64,000 nucleotides of DNA from Solibacillus sp. FSL R7-0682 (GTDB lineage: Bacteria; Bacillota; Bacilli; Bacillales_A; Planococcaceae). Below are positions 46,026 through 57,100 of the stretch, one piece after another. The stretch lies in NCBI RefSeq assembly GCF_038005985.1, contig NZ_JBBOUI010000001.1, positions 1,012,001 through 1,076,000 on the forward strand. Direction: 5' to 3'. A model generated the notes under the pieces. That model was not told the DNA's origin. It saw nothing but the letters and a program-made list of their open reading frames with translations, and searched no databases. Within the stretch, counting starts at the first letter, position 1; every line of letters starts with the position of its first letter. Made by a program: the position numbers and the translations under genes.

Positions 46026-46472
46026 TCACTCTGGCGTACGGATAACTAATACGTCACATTTTGCTGAACGTACAATTGCTTCTGATACAGACCCAATTAA
46101 GAAACGTTCTACCGCGTTTAATCCAGTTGCTCCACAAATAATTAAGTCAGCTTCTACAACTTTTGAAAGTTCTTTTGTAATGATGTTCTTTGGTGAACCA
46201 TATTCGATAACTAAGTTTACATTCGTAATACCAGCTTCTTCAGCTTGCTTTTTGTAGCCATTTAATAATTCTTCAGAATGCTGTTGAGCACGCTCTGCGA
46301 TTGAACGATCATACGCTTCAATTGCAGCAAATGAACGTGTATCAATAACATTTACTAGATTGATTGTTGCACCTTCATTACGTTTTGCAACATCGATTGA
46401 TTTACGGAATGCGTATTCTGCTTCTTTTGAACCATCAACTGCTACTACAATGCTTTTATAATGATTTGCCAT
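46026..46472 (-). CDS. Universal stress protein, UspA family (second copy)
   Basis: A 148-residue Usp domain starting HYKSIVVAVDGSKEAEYAF. It ends with the ATP-binding pattern CGATGLNAVERFLIGSVSEAIV and CDVLVIRTPE, closer to the classic G-x2-G-x9-G-S motif than the copy at 8408-8821. It is probably an ATP-binding stress protein. The ATG at 46472 is favoured over one two codons upstream because AGGAGG has proper spacing. It is monocistronic, divergent from ald. Confidence 0.9.
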   Translation of the reverse strand: MANHYKSIVVAVDGSKEAEYAFRKSIDVAKRNEGATINLVNVIDTRSFAAIEAYDRSIAERAQQHSEELLNGYKKQAEEAGITNVNLVIEYGSPKNIITKELSKVVEADLIICGATGLNAVERFLIGSVSEAIVRSAKCDVLVIRTPE

Positions 46473-46689
46473 TTTCATTACCTCCTAATTGTCTATACTG
46501 TTATTATAGCAAATGTTTTTTGATTGGAAATAGCTAACAACGAAAAATGTATTTAATTACTAAATAATTCATTATTTCTACCAATTATTTTTGTAGACAT
46601 ACAATTTTTTTGTAAGAATGCTATACTAAAATACAAAAAATCAGTTGAAATAAATTAATGTTCGGGTTGTAGTTTATTTGTAGTTTAGA

Positions 46690-46718
46690 TTGACAATTCT
46701 GAAAATATTATATATTAA
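46690..46718 (+). promoter_or_regulatory. Candidate ald promoter
   Basis: TTGACA (46690-46695) and TATTAA (46713-46718) with a 17-base spacer lie in the 327-base gap between the Usp gene and ald. Nothing else is seen in that gap. Confidence 0.45.
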
Positions 46719-46799
46719 AAATATAGCTACTATTTTTTGAATAAAGTTGGTAGAATGGATTTGATTTAACATATGTTTAATGACAGGGAGGAATTTACG

Positions 46800-47936
46800 T
46801 TGAAAATTGGGGTACCAAAGGAAATTAAAAATAATGAGAATCGTGTAGCGATGACACCAGCAGGAGTATTATCGTTAATCGCGAATGGACATGAAGTGTA
46901 TATTGAAACAGGTGCTGGGTTAGGATCTGCTTTTACAGATGAGGATTATTTATTAGCAGGTGCACAGATTGTCAACACTGCAGCTGAGGCATGGAATGCT
47001 GAGATGGTTATGAAAGTAAAAGAACCAATTTCAAGTGAATATGGATACTTCCGTGAAGGATTAATTCTATTTACATATTTACACTTAGCACCAGAGCCAG
47101 AGTTAACAAAAGCATTACTTGAAAATCGTGTAGTAGGTATTGCATATGAGACAGTGCAATTACCAAATCGTTCTTTACCATTATTAACACCGATGAGCGA
47201 AGTGGCAGGAAAAATGGCCACTCAAATTGGCGCTCATTATTTAGAAAAAGTACCAGGTGGGAAAGGGATTTTACTTGGTGGGGTTTCAGGTGTTCCGCGC
47301 GGGAAGGTGACAGTAATCGGGGGCGGTATAGCAGGAACAAATGCCGCAAAAGTAGCAGTAGGAATGGGGGCAGATGTGACGATTATTGATTTAAGTCCAG
47401 AGCGACTTCGTCAATTAGAGGACATTTTCGGTCGTGATGTTCAAACGTTAATTTCGAATCCATACAATATTGCAGATGCTGTACGTTCCGCAGACTTAGT
47501 AATAGGTTCTGTATTAATTCCTGGGGCGAAGGCACCGAAGCTTGTAACTGAAGAAATGATACGTTCGATGTCACCAGGTTCAGTAGTTGTTGATATTGCA
47601 ATTGATCAAGGTGGATGCTTCGAAACATCAGAAAAGGTAACGACACATGACAATCCAACATTTACGAAACATGGTGTAGTTCACTATACGGTGGCTAATA
47701 TGCCAGGAGCGGTGCCACGTACTTCAACAATGGCATTAACGAACAATACAGTACCTTATGCCTTACAAATTGCAAATAAGGGCTTTCTAAAAGCTTGTTT
47801 AGATAACCATGCGTTAAAATTAGGTGTAAACACATTAAATGGTCACGTTGTTTATGAAGCGGTTGCTGATGCACAAGGTTTACCATATGTGGCAGTGGAT
47901 GATATTTTAGAATCATTAGCAGGTTTACACGAATAA
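46800..47936 (+). CDS. ald: Alanine dehydrogenase
   Basis: This enzyme interconverts alanine and pyruvate with NAD, used for alanine catabolism and for sporulation in B. subtilis. The 378-residue protein starts [22 protein letters not shown]. It shows [14 protein letters not shown] (substrate lysine region), the Rossmann loop [15 protein letters not shown] and [16 protein letters not shown] start at 46800 with AGGGAGG eight bases upstream; an upstream ATG at 46773 would lack it. Confidence 0.95.
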   Translation: MKIGVPKEIKNNENRVAMTPAGVLSLIANGHEVYIETGAGLGSAFTDEDYLLAGAQIVNTAAEAWNAEMVMKVKEPISSEYGYFREGLILFTYLHLAPEPELTKALLENRVVGIAYETVQLPNRSLPLLTPMSEVAGKMATQIGAHYLEKVPGGKGILLGGVSGVPRGKVTVIGGGIAGTNAAKVAVGMGADVTIIDLSPERLRQLEDIFGRDVQTLISNPYNIADAVRSADLVIGSVLIPGAKAPKLVTEEMIRSMSPGSVVVDIAIDQGGCFETSEKVTTHDNPTFTKHGVVHYTVANMPGAVPRTSTMALTNNTVPYALQIANKGFLKACLDNHALKLGVNTLNGHVVYEAVADAQGLPYVAVDDILESLAGLHE

Positions 47937-47946
47937 AATTGATAAT

Positions 47947-47996
47947 AAAAAATACTGCATCATTTTGTAAATTCAAAATGATGCAGTATTTTGTTT
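47947..47996. terminator. Bidirectional terminator between ald and the SH3 gene
   Basis: AAAATACTGCATCATTTTG/CAAAATGATGCAGTATTTT stem between converging genes. Confidence 0.85.
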
Positions 47997-48019
47997 AATA
48001 AATTCATACAGACAACTAA

Positions 48020-48787
48020 TTATTTTACAGAGGTTAACTCTGTAGTAATATTTTCATTAATATCTGTTATACGGATAATTCCGTAATCTTTAGCTAAGTA
48101 AAGCTTTGATCCATTTGGATATTTTAAGACGACGACATTATTAAACGTACCTGCTTTCGTTGTGATTGTTGAGGAAGTACTTTCAACATCTACCTTTGTG
48201 TTATGAACTGTGCTAGAACTTTCATCTACATCATAAATTGTTGTATTTTTTTTTATTGGATAAGTAAGGGAGAAGAAAAAGACATCAGAATAGGCAACAC
48301 CAAATTGAAAGCTTTCATTTGTTTCCATATATGTGTAGCCAATATAATCACTTTCTAATAATTCCACTGAATTTTTAACATACGGATTAATAGAAGCAGT
48401 ATAGGTTTTTTTCTTTTGTCCTTCAAATGAAGGCTCGTACGTATACTGGCGTCCTACCTTTGGCATTAATCCATTAGTTACAACAGGAGAGACAGTCTTT
48501 TTTACTTTCAGCTTTTCATTCTTGAATGAAGAAGATTTTATATATCCTTTTTTGCCACTATATTCTACGTAAGACCAGTCCCTTTTTTGACTATGAACAA
48601 TTATTTTTGATTGGTTATTGATCACGAGAATCTTTTTCGCATTTTCTTTAGGCGCATCACGCATAATAAGATCATTTTTTAACTGAATTGTTTTTGTTGA
48701 GGCGGCATGGGTCAATTGTTCATTAGAAAAGCTCATTGTAAACAAGGAGAGTAATACTATAAACGGTAGTAATATTCTTTTTTTCAT
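48020..48787 (-). CDS. Secreted SH3b-domain protein
   Basis: A 255-residue exported protein with a signal peptide (residues 1 to about 29, ending near THAAS). A bacterial SH3 domain follows (about 34-92: NDLIMRDAPKENAKKILV and WSYVEYSGKKGYIKSSSF), of the kind that binds wall peptides. The C-terminal half is an unrecognised beta-rich domain ending KLYLAKDYGIIRITDINEN, a pattern seen in Bacillus cell-surface proteins of unknown role. GGAAGGACG precedes the ATG. Confidence 0.78.
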   Translation of the reverse strand: MKKRILLPFIVLLSLFTMSFSNEQLTHAASTKTIQLKNDLIMRDAPKENAKKILVINNQSKIIVHSQKRDWSYVEYSGKKGYIKSSSFKNEKLKVKKTVSPVVTNGLMPKVGRQYTYEPSFEGQKKKTYTASINPYVKNSVELLESDYIGYTYMETNESFQFGVAYSDVFFFSLTYPIKKNTTIYDVDESSSTVHNTKVDVESTSSTITTKAGTFNNVVVLKYPNGSKLYLAKDYGIIRITDINENITTELTSVK

Positions 48788-48890
48788 AATGCACGTCCTT
48801 CCGCGTGTTAATAATTATCTATTCCTCTTTATAGGTAATAAAAAACGAGTAAAATAATGTCATTTTTATATACAAAATAAAAAAGTCGTC

Positions 48891-48914
48891 ATTTTAGAAC
48901 AGGACGACTTTTCA
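48891..48914. terminator. Terminator-like hairpin
   Basis: AAAAGTCGTC/GACGACTTTT 10-bp stem with a 2-12 base loop, in the gap between the SH3 gene and the repeat copy. Confidence 0.6.
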
Positions 48915-49071
48915 TTGCATTTTATGCTGTTAATTTAGAAATGATTCCTCTATATATTTTTTGTACCAGTTGTGCTAAAGCGTAAACTGTTTCGAAGCTA
49001 TCGTCAGGAAATTCGGCAATACTAAATAAATACACAACCTTGATTTTATAGGTTTACAATATATAAAAATG

Positions 49072-49272
49072 GGGTGAGGCTGGGACAAAACAAAAATACA
49101 ATTTTTCTCTTCCGGAGAAAAATTGTATTTTTTAATGCGCGTAAAATTGGTTTCCGTTCCAGGTACGGCCTGAGCCTGTAGTCTCAGGCGTCGTGCTGCC
49201 CGCCGGAGTCGGTTTTTATTATTCAAATTTTGCAAAATACAAAAGCTTTCTACTTATGTCCCAGTCTCACCC
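49072..49272. repeat. Intergenic TIR-bounded repeat, copy 2
   Basis: The ends GGGTGAGGCTGGGACA (49072-49087) and TGTCCCAGTCTCACCC (49257-49272) are inverted repeats with 15 of 16 matches. Inside are an 18-bp perfect hairpin (49092-49109/49115-49132) and the same words as copy 1 (ATTGGTTTCCGTT, CTGAGCCTGTAGTCT, GGAGTCG). It lies directly 3' of pepQ. No coding frame. Confidence 0.8.
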
Positions 49273-49282
49273 AAAAATTAAA

Positions 49283-50371
49283 TTATAGAATTACAAGCTC
49301 TTTAGTGAATTTCGTTAATACTTCAACACCATCATTTGTTACAACTACATCATCCTCGATACGTACACCAGCGATATTTGTTTTATAAATGCCTGGCTCA
49401 ATTGTGAAAACAGTACCTTCATTTAATACCATTTCGTTTGCTCCTGTAATCGAAGGGAATTCATGCACTGAAATACCAAGGCCATGACCTAGTCGGTGGG
49501 TAAAGTATTCACCAAAACCAGCATCTGTGATTACATCTCGTGCAATTTTGTCTAAGTCCATAGCGCGAACGCCCGGTTTTACTGCAGCGATGGCATCTTC
49601 ATTCGCTTTTCGCACTGTGTTGTAAATATTCTTTTGTTCTTCAGATGGTTCGCCAAATGCAACTGTTCGTGTAATATCTGAGCAATAACCTTCGTAAATA
49701 ACACCTAAATCAAATAAAATAAGGTCACCCTTTTTAATTTTACGGTCCCCAGGTGTGCCATGTGGAGAAGCAGCCTTTTCCCCTGCTAGTACCATCGTTT
49801 CAAAGCTCATTGCATAACCTTTTGCTTTAATTGCAGATTCAATTGTATTTAGAATTTCCATTTCTGTTATGCCTTCAGCAATTGTGTCGCAACCAACTTG
49901 TATTGCGAAGTCTGCTAATTCAGCTGCCTTTCGCATTTTTTCAAGCTCTTTCTCATCTTTACGGATGCGAAGTGCATTCACTTTTTCATCAATATTTGCG
50001 AATTTAATAGTAGGATATTGTTGTTGGATGGCTTCATAGCGCTCAACTGTTAAATGTGATTTTTCAATCGCTAAAGTAGCAAAGTCTCCATTACGAGTTG
50101 CTACTGTTTTTGCGACAACATCCCAAGCATTTTCCGTATCTTCATGACCGACAACTTCAAATGTCCAACCTGCTGCAACTACATCTGGCATCTCCATTTT
50201 CGGGCAAATTAAAAATGGCTCGGTATCCTTGAATACCATTACACCTAAAAGACGCTCATGAGGATCGCTTTTGAAGCCAGAAAAATAAAAAACATTGTCT
50301 GGTGTAGTAATGAATGCAGCGTCAATTGCATTTTCTTTTAGAAAGCTTTGTAATTCGTTTAGTTTTGACAT
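49283..50371 (-). CDS. pepQ: Xaa-Pro dipeptidase / M24 aminopeptidase
   Basis: A 362-residue metallopeptidase with the creatinase N-domain and the M24 pita-bread catalytic domain. The five metal ligands lie in LFDLGVIYEGYCSDITRTV (two Asp), HRLGHGLGISVHEFPS (His), TVFTIEPGIY (Glu) and GVRIEDDVVV (Glu). It releases N-terminal residues from X-Pro peptides; the exact specificity is inferred. AAAGGAG precedes the ATG. Confidence 0.9.
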   Translation of the reverse strand: MSKLNELQSFLKENAIDAAFITTPDNVFYFSGFKSDPHERLLGVMVFKDTEPFLICPKMEMPDVVAAGWTFEVVGHEDTENAWDVVAKTVATRNGDFATLAIEKSHLTVERYEAIQQQYPTIKFANIDEKVNALRIRKDEKELEKMRKAAELADFAIQVGCDTIAEGITEMEILNTIESAIKAKGYAMSFETMVLAGEKAASPHGTPGDRKIKKGDLILFDLGVIYEGYCSDITRTVAFGEPSEEQKNIYNTVRKANEDAIAAVKPGVRAMDLDKIARDVITDAGFGEYFTHRLGHGLGISVHEFPSITGANEMVLNEGTVFTIEPGIYKTNIAGVRIEDDVVVTNDGVEVLTKFTKELVIL

Positions 50372-50503
50372 AATGAAAAACTCCTTTGATTTATAGATTA
50401 TAAATCGATTTTATAATATTCCCTTTAAGCATATCAAAAAAAGGAGATTTCTGCAGAGTTATCGAAATGAAGTAACAATGCAATTTTTTTGGAGGTATAA
50501 ATT

Positions 50504-51184
50504 ATGCAAATTTCATTTCATGGGCATTCAGTTGTAAAAATCATCACGAATGGGACGACAATTTTAATAGATCCTTTTATTAGTGGAAATGGCCAAACAG
50601 ATTTAGTAGTAGAAAATGAAAAGCCAGATGTCATTTTATTAACTCATGGTCATAACGATCACGTTGGAGATACAGTAGCGTTGGCAAAAGCACACGATGC
50701 ACTTGTTATCGCACCGAATGAACTGGCAGATTATTTAGGCTGGCAAGGATGTAAAGTGCACAATATGCATATCGGTGGTGCGAAACAATTTGAGTTTGGA
50801 AAAGTGAAATTTACACAAGCATTCCATGGCTCCTCCTATGTAACCAAAAATAATGATATTATTTATACAGGTATGCCAGCTGGGATTTTATTTACAGCAG
50901 AAGGAAAGACAATTTATCATGCAGGAGATACAGCATTGTTTGGTGATATGGAGTTAATTGGGAAACGTCATCCAATTGATATTGCCTTTTTACCAATCGG
51001 TGATAATTTTACAATGGGTCCTGAGGATGCAGCTTACGCGGTATCCTTATTAAAGCCGAAAATTGTAGTCCCAATTCATTACAATACATTCCCACCAATC
51101 GAGCAAGATCCACAACAATTTGCAGACTTAGTACAGGAAGCAGAAGTACAAATAGTAAGTCCAGGAGAAACAGTGAAGTTTTAA
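50504..51184 (+). CDS. ytkL: Metal-dependent hydrolase YtkL (UPF0173, MBL fold)
   Basis: A 226-residue metallo-beta-lactamase-fold protein with the metal motif [12 protein letters not shown], a second His in QAFHGSS, Asp in [12 protein letters not shown] and a final His in [15 protein letters not shown]. The substrate is unknown. B. subtilis ytkL lies in the same neighbourhood. GGAGGTATAA precedes the ATG. Confidence 0.9.
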   Translation: MQISFHGHSVVKIITNGTTILIDPFISGNGQTDLVVENEKPDVILLTHGHNDHVGDTVALAKAHDALVIAPNELADYLGWQGCKVHNMHIGGAKQFEFGKVKFTQAFHGSSYVTKNNDIIYTGMPAGILFTAEGKTIYHAGDTALFGDMELIGKRHPIDIAFLPIGDNFTMGPEDAAYAVSLLKPKIVVPIHYNTFPPIEQDPQQFADLVQEAEVQIVSPGETVKF

Positions 51185-51197
51185 TACGAAATGATGT

Positions 51198-51232
51198 GGT
51201 CCAATAAGATTTTTCTTATTGGACCGTTTTAT
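51198..51232 (+). terminator. Terminator after ytkL
   Basis: GGTCCAATAAG/CTTATTGGACC 11-bp stem followed by GTTTTATG. Confidence 0.75.
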
Positions 51233-51352
51233 GTTAAATTTCGTACAGTGAATGGAGTAAAGCAAGCAATACATAGTTAAAATTGTATAATTTAGGGGCT
51301 TAAATGTGTTACACTAAATACAGAAATGAAAGATGGGAAATAGGTGATAAAG

Positions 51353-52660
51353 TTGTCAACAAAACATGAAAAAATATTACAATACATCGAATCCCTACCA
51401 GTAGGCGATAAAATATCTGTCCGTCAAATTGCTAAAGAAATGCAAGTAAGTGAAGGGACAGCCTATCGTGCAATTAAAGAAGCGGAAAATCGCCGACTAG
51501 TTAGCTCAATCGAACGTGTAGGTACAATTCGTATAGAAAAGAAAAAGAAAGAGAATATCGAACGTCTTACATTTGCAGAAATTGTAAATATTATCGATGG
51601 TCAAGTTTTAGGTGGGAAATCGGGCTTACATAAAACTTTAACAAAATTCGTAATAGGCGCAATGAAGCTAGACGATATGATGCGTTATACGGACGCGGGA
51701 AGTTTATTAATTGTCGGGAACCGTACACAAGCTCATGAATACGCTTTAAAAACAGGGGCTGCTGTATTAATTACTGGTGGGTTCGATACGACAGATGACA
51801 ATAAAAATTTAGCAGATGAATTAGATTTACCTATTATTTCAACAAGCTATGATACATTTACTGTAGCGACAATGATTAACCGTGCAATATATGACCAATT
51901 AATTAAGAAGGATATTTTGTTAATTGAAGATATTTATGTGCCAATGGAAGATACGGCTGTGTTGAAAAATACGCATACTTTAGCAGATTTCCATAAAGAA
52001 AATCAACGTACAACGCACGGAGCATTTCCAGTTGTTACAGCTCAAAATAAGCTTGTCGGAATGATTACAAGTAAAGATGTTATTGGTAAAGATGAATTGG
52101 AGCCGATCGATAAAGTAATGACGAAAAATCCAATTGCTGCATCAATGAAAACAAGTGTTGCATCAGCGGGACATCGTATGATTTGGGAAGGAATCGATTT
52201 ACTCCCTGTTATCGATGAGGATGGGATTTTAAAAGGTGTTATTAGTCGTCAAGATGTATTAAAAGCGTTACAACTAGCACAACGTCAGCCACAGCATGGT
52301 GAAACAATTGATGATTTAGTCAAAAATGAAATGCGTGTGCTTGGTGATGAGGAAATTGTCGTAGAATTTACGGTAACGCCACAAATGACAAACCATTTTG
52401 GGGCTATATCTTATGGGGCTTTTACGACTTTACTTTCGGAAGTTGGCTCATTTGCTTTAAAGCGTCATAAACGTGGAGAGGCTGTTGCTGAAAATATGAC
52501 GATTTACTTCATTAAGCCTGTACAAATGGAAAGTGTTCTTACAGTTAAGCCGCGAATTTTAGATATGTCACGTAAGTTTGTAAAAATGGATTTTGAAGTA
52601 TTTAACGGTTCGTTATTAGTTGGAAAAGCGATGATGATGTTCCAACTGCTAGAAAGATAA
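51353..52660 (+). CDS. ytoI: Multidomain regulator YtoI (HTH, DRTGG, CBS pair, hotdog)
   Basis: A 435-residue protein. An N-terminal winged helix (SVRQIAKEMQVSEGTAYRAI, about 20-45) is followed by a DRTGG domain (about 75-180), two CBS motifs (about 190-310) and a C-terminal hotdog thioesterase-like domain (about 330-430). This is the exact layout of B. subtilis YtoI, whose function is not known; an adenosine-nucleotide-responsive regulator is likely. The TTG at 51353 gives MSTKHEKILQYIESLPVG and has AGGTG six bases upstream; a GTG at 51344 overlaps that site. Confidence 0.88.
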   Translation: MSTKHEKILQYIESLPVGDKISVRQIAKEMQVSEGTAYRAIKEAENRRLVSSIERVGTIRIEKKKKENIERLTFAEIVNIIDGQVLGGKSGLHKTLTKFVIGAMKLDDMMRYTDAGSLLIVGNRTQAHEYALKTGAAVLITGGFDTTDDNKNLADELDLPIISTSYDTFTVATMINRAIYDQLIKKDILLIEDIYVPMEDTAVLKNTHTLADFHKENQRTTHGAFPVVTAQNKLVGMITSKDVIGKDELEPIDKVMTKNPIAASMKTSVASAGHRMIWEGIDLLPVIDEDGILKGVISRQDVLKALQLAQRQPQHGETIDDLVKNEMRVLGDEEIVVEFTVTPQMTNHFGAISYGAFTTLLSEVGSFALKRHKRGEAVAENMTIYFIKPVQMESVLTVKPRILDMSRKFVKMDFEVFNGSLLVGKAMMMFQLLER

Positions 52661-52672
52661 GTTACTGCATAA

Positions 52673-52713
52673 AAAAGGGGCATTCCACATATAGTATGGC
52701 GCCCCTTTTCTTC
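52673..52713 (+). terminator. Terminator after ytoI
   Basis: AAAAGGGGC pairs with GCCCCTTTT around a longer loop, with a T-rich tail. Confidence 0.6.
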
Positions 52714-52739
52714 ATGGATAAGTGTCTTGAATAAATTTC

Positions 52740-53051
52740 TTATTTGTTTAATTCGTATTCTTCTATCACGTATTTACCTTCGTGACGCATACGCTTGAAA
52801 TTATTCGAGCTAAGCCCTGCACCAATCAATACAAATAGAACAGCTACAATGTAGCCAATCCAATCAGGATATAAAATTGTAGCATTTAAACCGAAGAACA
52901 CAAGGAATAATCCTAATGCGATACCAGCTTTTGCTGTATACCATTTTTTACGAATTGGTAAAGTTGAACGGAATTGCTTTGTTTTGAAGTAAAAATAAAA
53001 CACGATGGAAATAATGATAAAAGCTACTAACAAAAAATTTAAAAAAACCAT
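52740..53051 (-). CDS. ytpI: YtpI-like small membrane protein
   Basis: A 103-residue protein with three hydrophobic segments (about 3-22, 42-62 and 66-84) and a basic loop (RSTLPIRKKWYTAKAG). The family is known from B. subtilis YtpI, which lies next to ytoI and nrnA (ytqI), as here. No function is known. GGGAGG precedes the ATG. Confidence 0.8.
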   Translation of the reverse strand: MVFLNFLLVAFIIISIVFYFYFKTKQFRSTLPIRKKWYTAKAGIALGLFLVFFGLNATILYPDWIGYIVAVLFVLIGAGLSSNNFKRMRHEGKYVIEEYELNK

Positions 53052-53143
53052 AGTGAACCTCCCAATTGCATAGCTACTAAATATTGTAACTACTTTTATT
53101 GGAAAATGCGACTGGAATTCACTAGCTTTTAGGGGGAATCAGA

Positions 53144-54088
53144 ATGAAACGTCAAATCATTGACACAATTAAACAATATGAAACGATCATTTTACATCGT
53201 CATGTGCGCCCAGATCCAGATGCTTATGGTTCTCAAATTGGACTAGCAGAATTAATTCGTACAAACTATCCAGAAAAAAGTGTTTATGTAGTAGGGGAGC
53301 ATGAAGATTCGTTATCATTTTTAGCAACGCCACAACTAATTGAAGACGACAAGTTCGACGGAGCGTTAATAATCGTTACAGATACGGCAAATACAGAGCG
53401 TATTGACGACCAACGATATAAAAGAGGCGCCTTCATTATTAAAATTGATCATCACCCTAATGATGACGTTTATGGCGACTTATTATGGGTAGATACGAGT
53501 GCAAGCTCTTGTAGCGAAATGGTTTATGATTTATTTGAAGAGGCGCAAGGTTATGCGAATTGGACAATGTCGGACAATGCGGCTCGTTTATTATTTGCAG
53601 GAATTGTGGGCGATACAGGTCGCTTTATCTTCCCGAGTGCAAGTGAAAAAACATTTGAAACAGCGGGTCATTTAATTAAATATAATTTCAACCGTACAGC
53701 TTTATTTGATGGCATGTACGAAATGGACCGTAAGCTACTTCATTTACAAGGTTATATTTATCAAAACTTTACGATTGATGAATATGGCACAGCGTATATT
53801 AAAATTACACAGGAAATTTTAAAAGAATTCGATGTAACACCATCCGAAACATCTTTATTAGTTGGTTCACTTGGTAATGTGAAAGGAATATGTGCTTGGG
53901 TCATGTTCATAGAAGAAAATGATTCTATTCGTGTACGTCTCCGTTCAAAAGGACCAGTAATAAATGGATTGGCAAAAAAGTACAATGGTGGTGGGCATCC
54001 ATTAGCATCCGGTGCTACAGCTTATTCCTGGGAAGAAACAGATCAAGTAATCGAAGAATTAACAGAAATTTGTCGCAGCTTTAAATAA
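53144..54088 (+). CDS. nrnA: NanoRNase / pAp phosphatase NrnA (DHH-DHHA1)
   Basis: NrnA degrades 2-5-mer RNAs and dephosphorylates 3'-phosphoadenosine 5'-phosphate, recycling nucleotides and sulfur-assimilation by-products. The 314-residue protein has the DHH signatures HRHVRPDPDAYGSQIG, DTANTERI and DHHPNDD. Its C-terminal DHHA1 domain ends with NGGGHPLASGATAYSW. TAGGGGGAAT precedes the ATG. It lies 20 bases before dnaE, in an operon. Confidence 0.95.
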   Translation: MKRQIIDTIKQYETIILHRHVRPDPDAYGSQIGLAELIRTNYPEKSVYVVGEHEDSLSFLATPQLIEDDKFDGALIIVTDTANTERIDDQRYKRGAFIIKIDHHPNDDVYGDLLWVDTSASSCSEMVYDLFEEAQGYANWTMSDNAARLLFAGIVGDTGRFIFPSASEKTFETAGHLIKYNFNRTALFDGMYEMDRKLLHLQGYIYQNFTIDEYGTAYIKITQEILKEFDVTPSETSLLVGSLGNVKGICAWVMFIEENDSIRVRLRSKGPVINGLAKKYNGGGHPLASGATAYSWEETDQVIEELTEICRSFK

Positions 54089-54108
54089 TAGAGAGGGGGG
54101 TATCGATC

Positions 54109-57100
54109 ATGTCTGTTTATCCACAAATACGGACAAGTGCCGACTTATTAAAAAGTACGATTCGTATCGAAGAACTCATCCCTTTTTTAAAACAACAAGA
54201 GGCAGAAGCATGTGCAATCGTGAATACGAAACTGTACGGGCTTTTGCCTTTTTATCATCAGATGAAAAAGGCTGGCATTCATCCAGTAATCGGTTTGACG
54301 ATACAGCTAGAAGTAACCGAAGAAGTGTCATTACCACTGGTTCTCTATGCACAAGAGACAACTGGCTACAAAAATTTATTGAAAATTTCAAGCAGTATTG
54401 CGATTCGCCCACAACAAACAATTCCACTCCGTTGGTTACTTGCTTACGGGAAAGGCATTGCGTTTGTAATTCCAGCACTCGAACAACAACAAATTTGGCT
54501 CCAACAGCAATATGCGCCAGTACTAGAAAAGTTTCGAGAAAGCTTCGGGGCGTATTTATACGTAGGTATTACGCGCTTAAATGGCGTGTCAGAATATGAA
54601 CAAACAGTTGTACAATGGGCAACGACGAATTCCTTGCCAATTATTGCGACCCATGAAAGCTTTTTTTTAAAAGAAGAAGACTTCTTTTCCTATGAAGTTG
54701 CACAAGCAATTGAAAATGGTGTAAAGCTCAGTGATTCAGTAGAAAATATGACTTTAAGAGGGAGTTATGTTTTGTCAAAAGAAGAGTGGATTACACGCTT
54801 CGCTGATCAAAAGCAATGGCTTGAACAAACGAGGGCGCTACTATTAAGCTGCCAAGTAACGATAGCGAATAATGAAGTGTATATGCCAAAATTCCCTCTT
54901 GCCCCAGGTCAAACGGCAGAGGCCATTCTACAAGAGCAAGTGATAGTAGGTTTAAAATGGCGGTTACAAGTACAGGCGTTGCCGAAAGAATATGAAGAGC
55001 GCATGCTATATGAGCTACATATTATTCAATCGATGGGCTACTCGGATTATTTTTTAATCGTTGCAGATTTTATGCGCTTTGCCCGCGATGAAAATATTTT
55101 AACTGGTCCAGGGCGTGGTTCTTCAGCCTCGTCACTTGTTGCCTATGCATTGCAAATTACGCAGGTGGACCCACTTCAATTTGATTTATTATTTGAACGT
55201 TTTTTAAATCCAGAACGTGTGTCATTACCGGATATCGATATTGACTTTATTGATACAAGACGTCATGAGGTCATTCAATATGTAGCACGAAAATATGGAA
55301 AGCAACATGTCGCGCAAATTATTACATTTGGAACATTATCGGCAAAGGCGGTTGCAAGAGATGTAGCAAGGATGTTCAATTTTGAAAATGAAACATTAGA
55401 AATGATTTCGAAGCTGATTCCGAATAAGTTGGGTATCACTTTGAAGGAAGCCTATGCTATGTCGGAACGATTACGTGATTGGATACAAGCAGAACCAATT
55501 CATCAAAAATGGTTCGCCGCTGCACTGCGATTAGAGGGATTACCAAGAAATGCATCGACACATGCTGCAGGGGTTGTTTTAAGTCCTGTACCACTTGTTG
55601 AAGTTGTGCCAATTGAAGAAGGGCATGATGATATTTTTTTAACACAATGGCCTATGTTAGAAGTAGAACAAACAGGACTACTTAAAATTGATTTTTTAGG
55701 CTTACGTAATTTAACTATTATTGAACAAATACGTCGTTCTATTCAATACAGTCATCAGCTCCAGCTCGATATTAATCAAATTCCATTAGATGATGAAGCG
55801 ACGTTCCAACTTCTTCAGCAAGGCGATACTTCGGGAATTTTTCAGCTTGAATCCGACGGCATGAAAAATGCTTTACGGGAAATAAAACCTACCGATTTTT
55901 TAGATATTGTGGCGGTAAATGCCCTCTACCGACCAGGTCCTATGGATTTTATTCCAGTGTATGCAAGAAGAAAACATCAGCAAGAGCCTGTTAACATGCC
56001 GCATCCAGCACTCGCTCCAATATTACAAGAAACATATGGTGTCATTATCTATCAAGAGCAAATTATGAGGATAGCGAATAGAATGGCAGGTTTTACAATT
56101 GGACAGGCGGATTTGCTACGCCGTGCAGTAAGTAAAAAAAAGCGTGAAGTTTTAGAAGCACAACGTGAGGCATTCGTTCTAGGTGCATGTAATCAAGGGT
56201 ACTCAGAACAAGTTGCAGATGAAGTTTATGCATTAATTGTGCGATTTGCTGATTACGGATTCGCCAAAAGTCACGCAGTTGCCTATAGTATGATTTCTTA
56301 TCAAATGGCTTATTTAAAAGCAAATTTCCCAGTTGATTTTTATGCAGCTTTGTTAACAAACGCTACAGGTAATTCAGAAAAGCTTGCACAAATTATTGCA
56401 GAAGTTAAAATGCGTGGAATTGACATTTTACCACCATCGATTAATCGGAGTATGCGTCTTTTTAACGTTGAAAATGGAAAAATTCGCTTTAGCTTATCTG
56501 CTATAAAAGGTGTTCCACAGCCGTTTTTACAAAAATTATTAACAGCACGTAAAGAAAAGCATAAGGGATTTGAATCAATATTTGACTTAGCGGTCTCTAT
56601 GACTACCGCTAATTTTACACGAAAAATAATTGAGCCATTAATTAAAGCTGGCGCACTTGACGATTTTGGAAAGGATAGGGCAACACTTCTTGCGACAATT
56701 GAAGGTGCTCAAAAACAAGCCGATTTCATACGACCAACCACGGGTGAAGATTTATTTAGTGGAGATTTTTTTGCATTTGGTAAACCAAAATATAATGAAG
56801 TTACACCAATGCCAGAAAAAATAAAGCTACAATTTGAAAAAGAAGTACTTGGTTTTTATTTATCCGATCATCCGATTGTTAAAGTACGTGCACAATTTCC
56901 TGAAGTGACCACTACCGTTCAATCCATGACAAAGCTTAAAGAAAATACTTACGTAAAACTTATTGGCTTCGTTAGTGAAATACGACAATTACGAACAAAA
57001 CGAGGGGAACTAATGGCGTTTGTTCAATTAGAAGATGAATTTGGCATTGTTTCACTAACGATATTTCCGAAAGAATATGAAGGGATTTATGGGAAATTAC

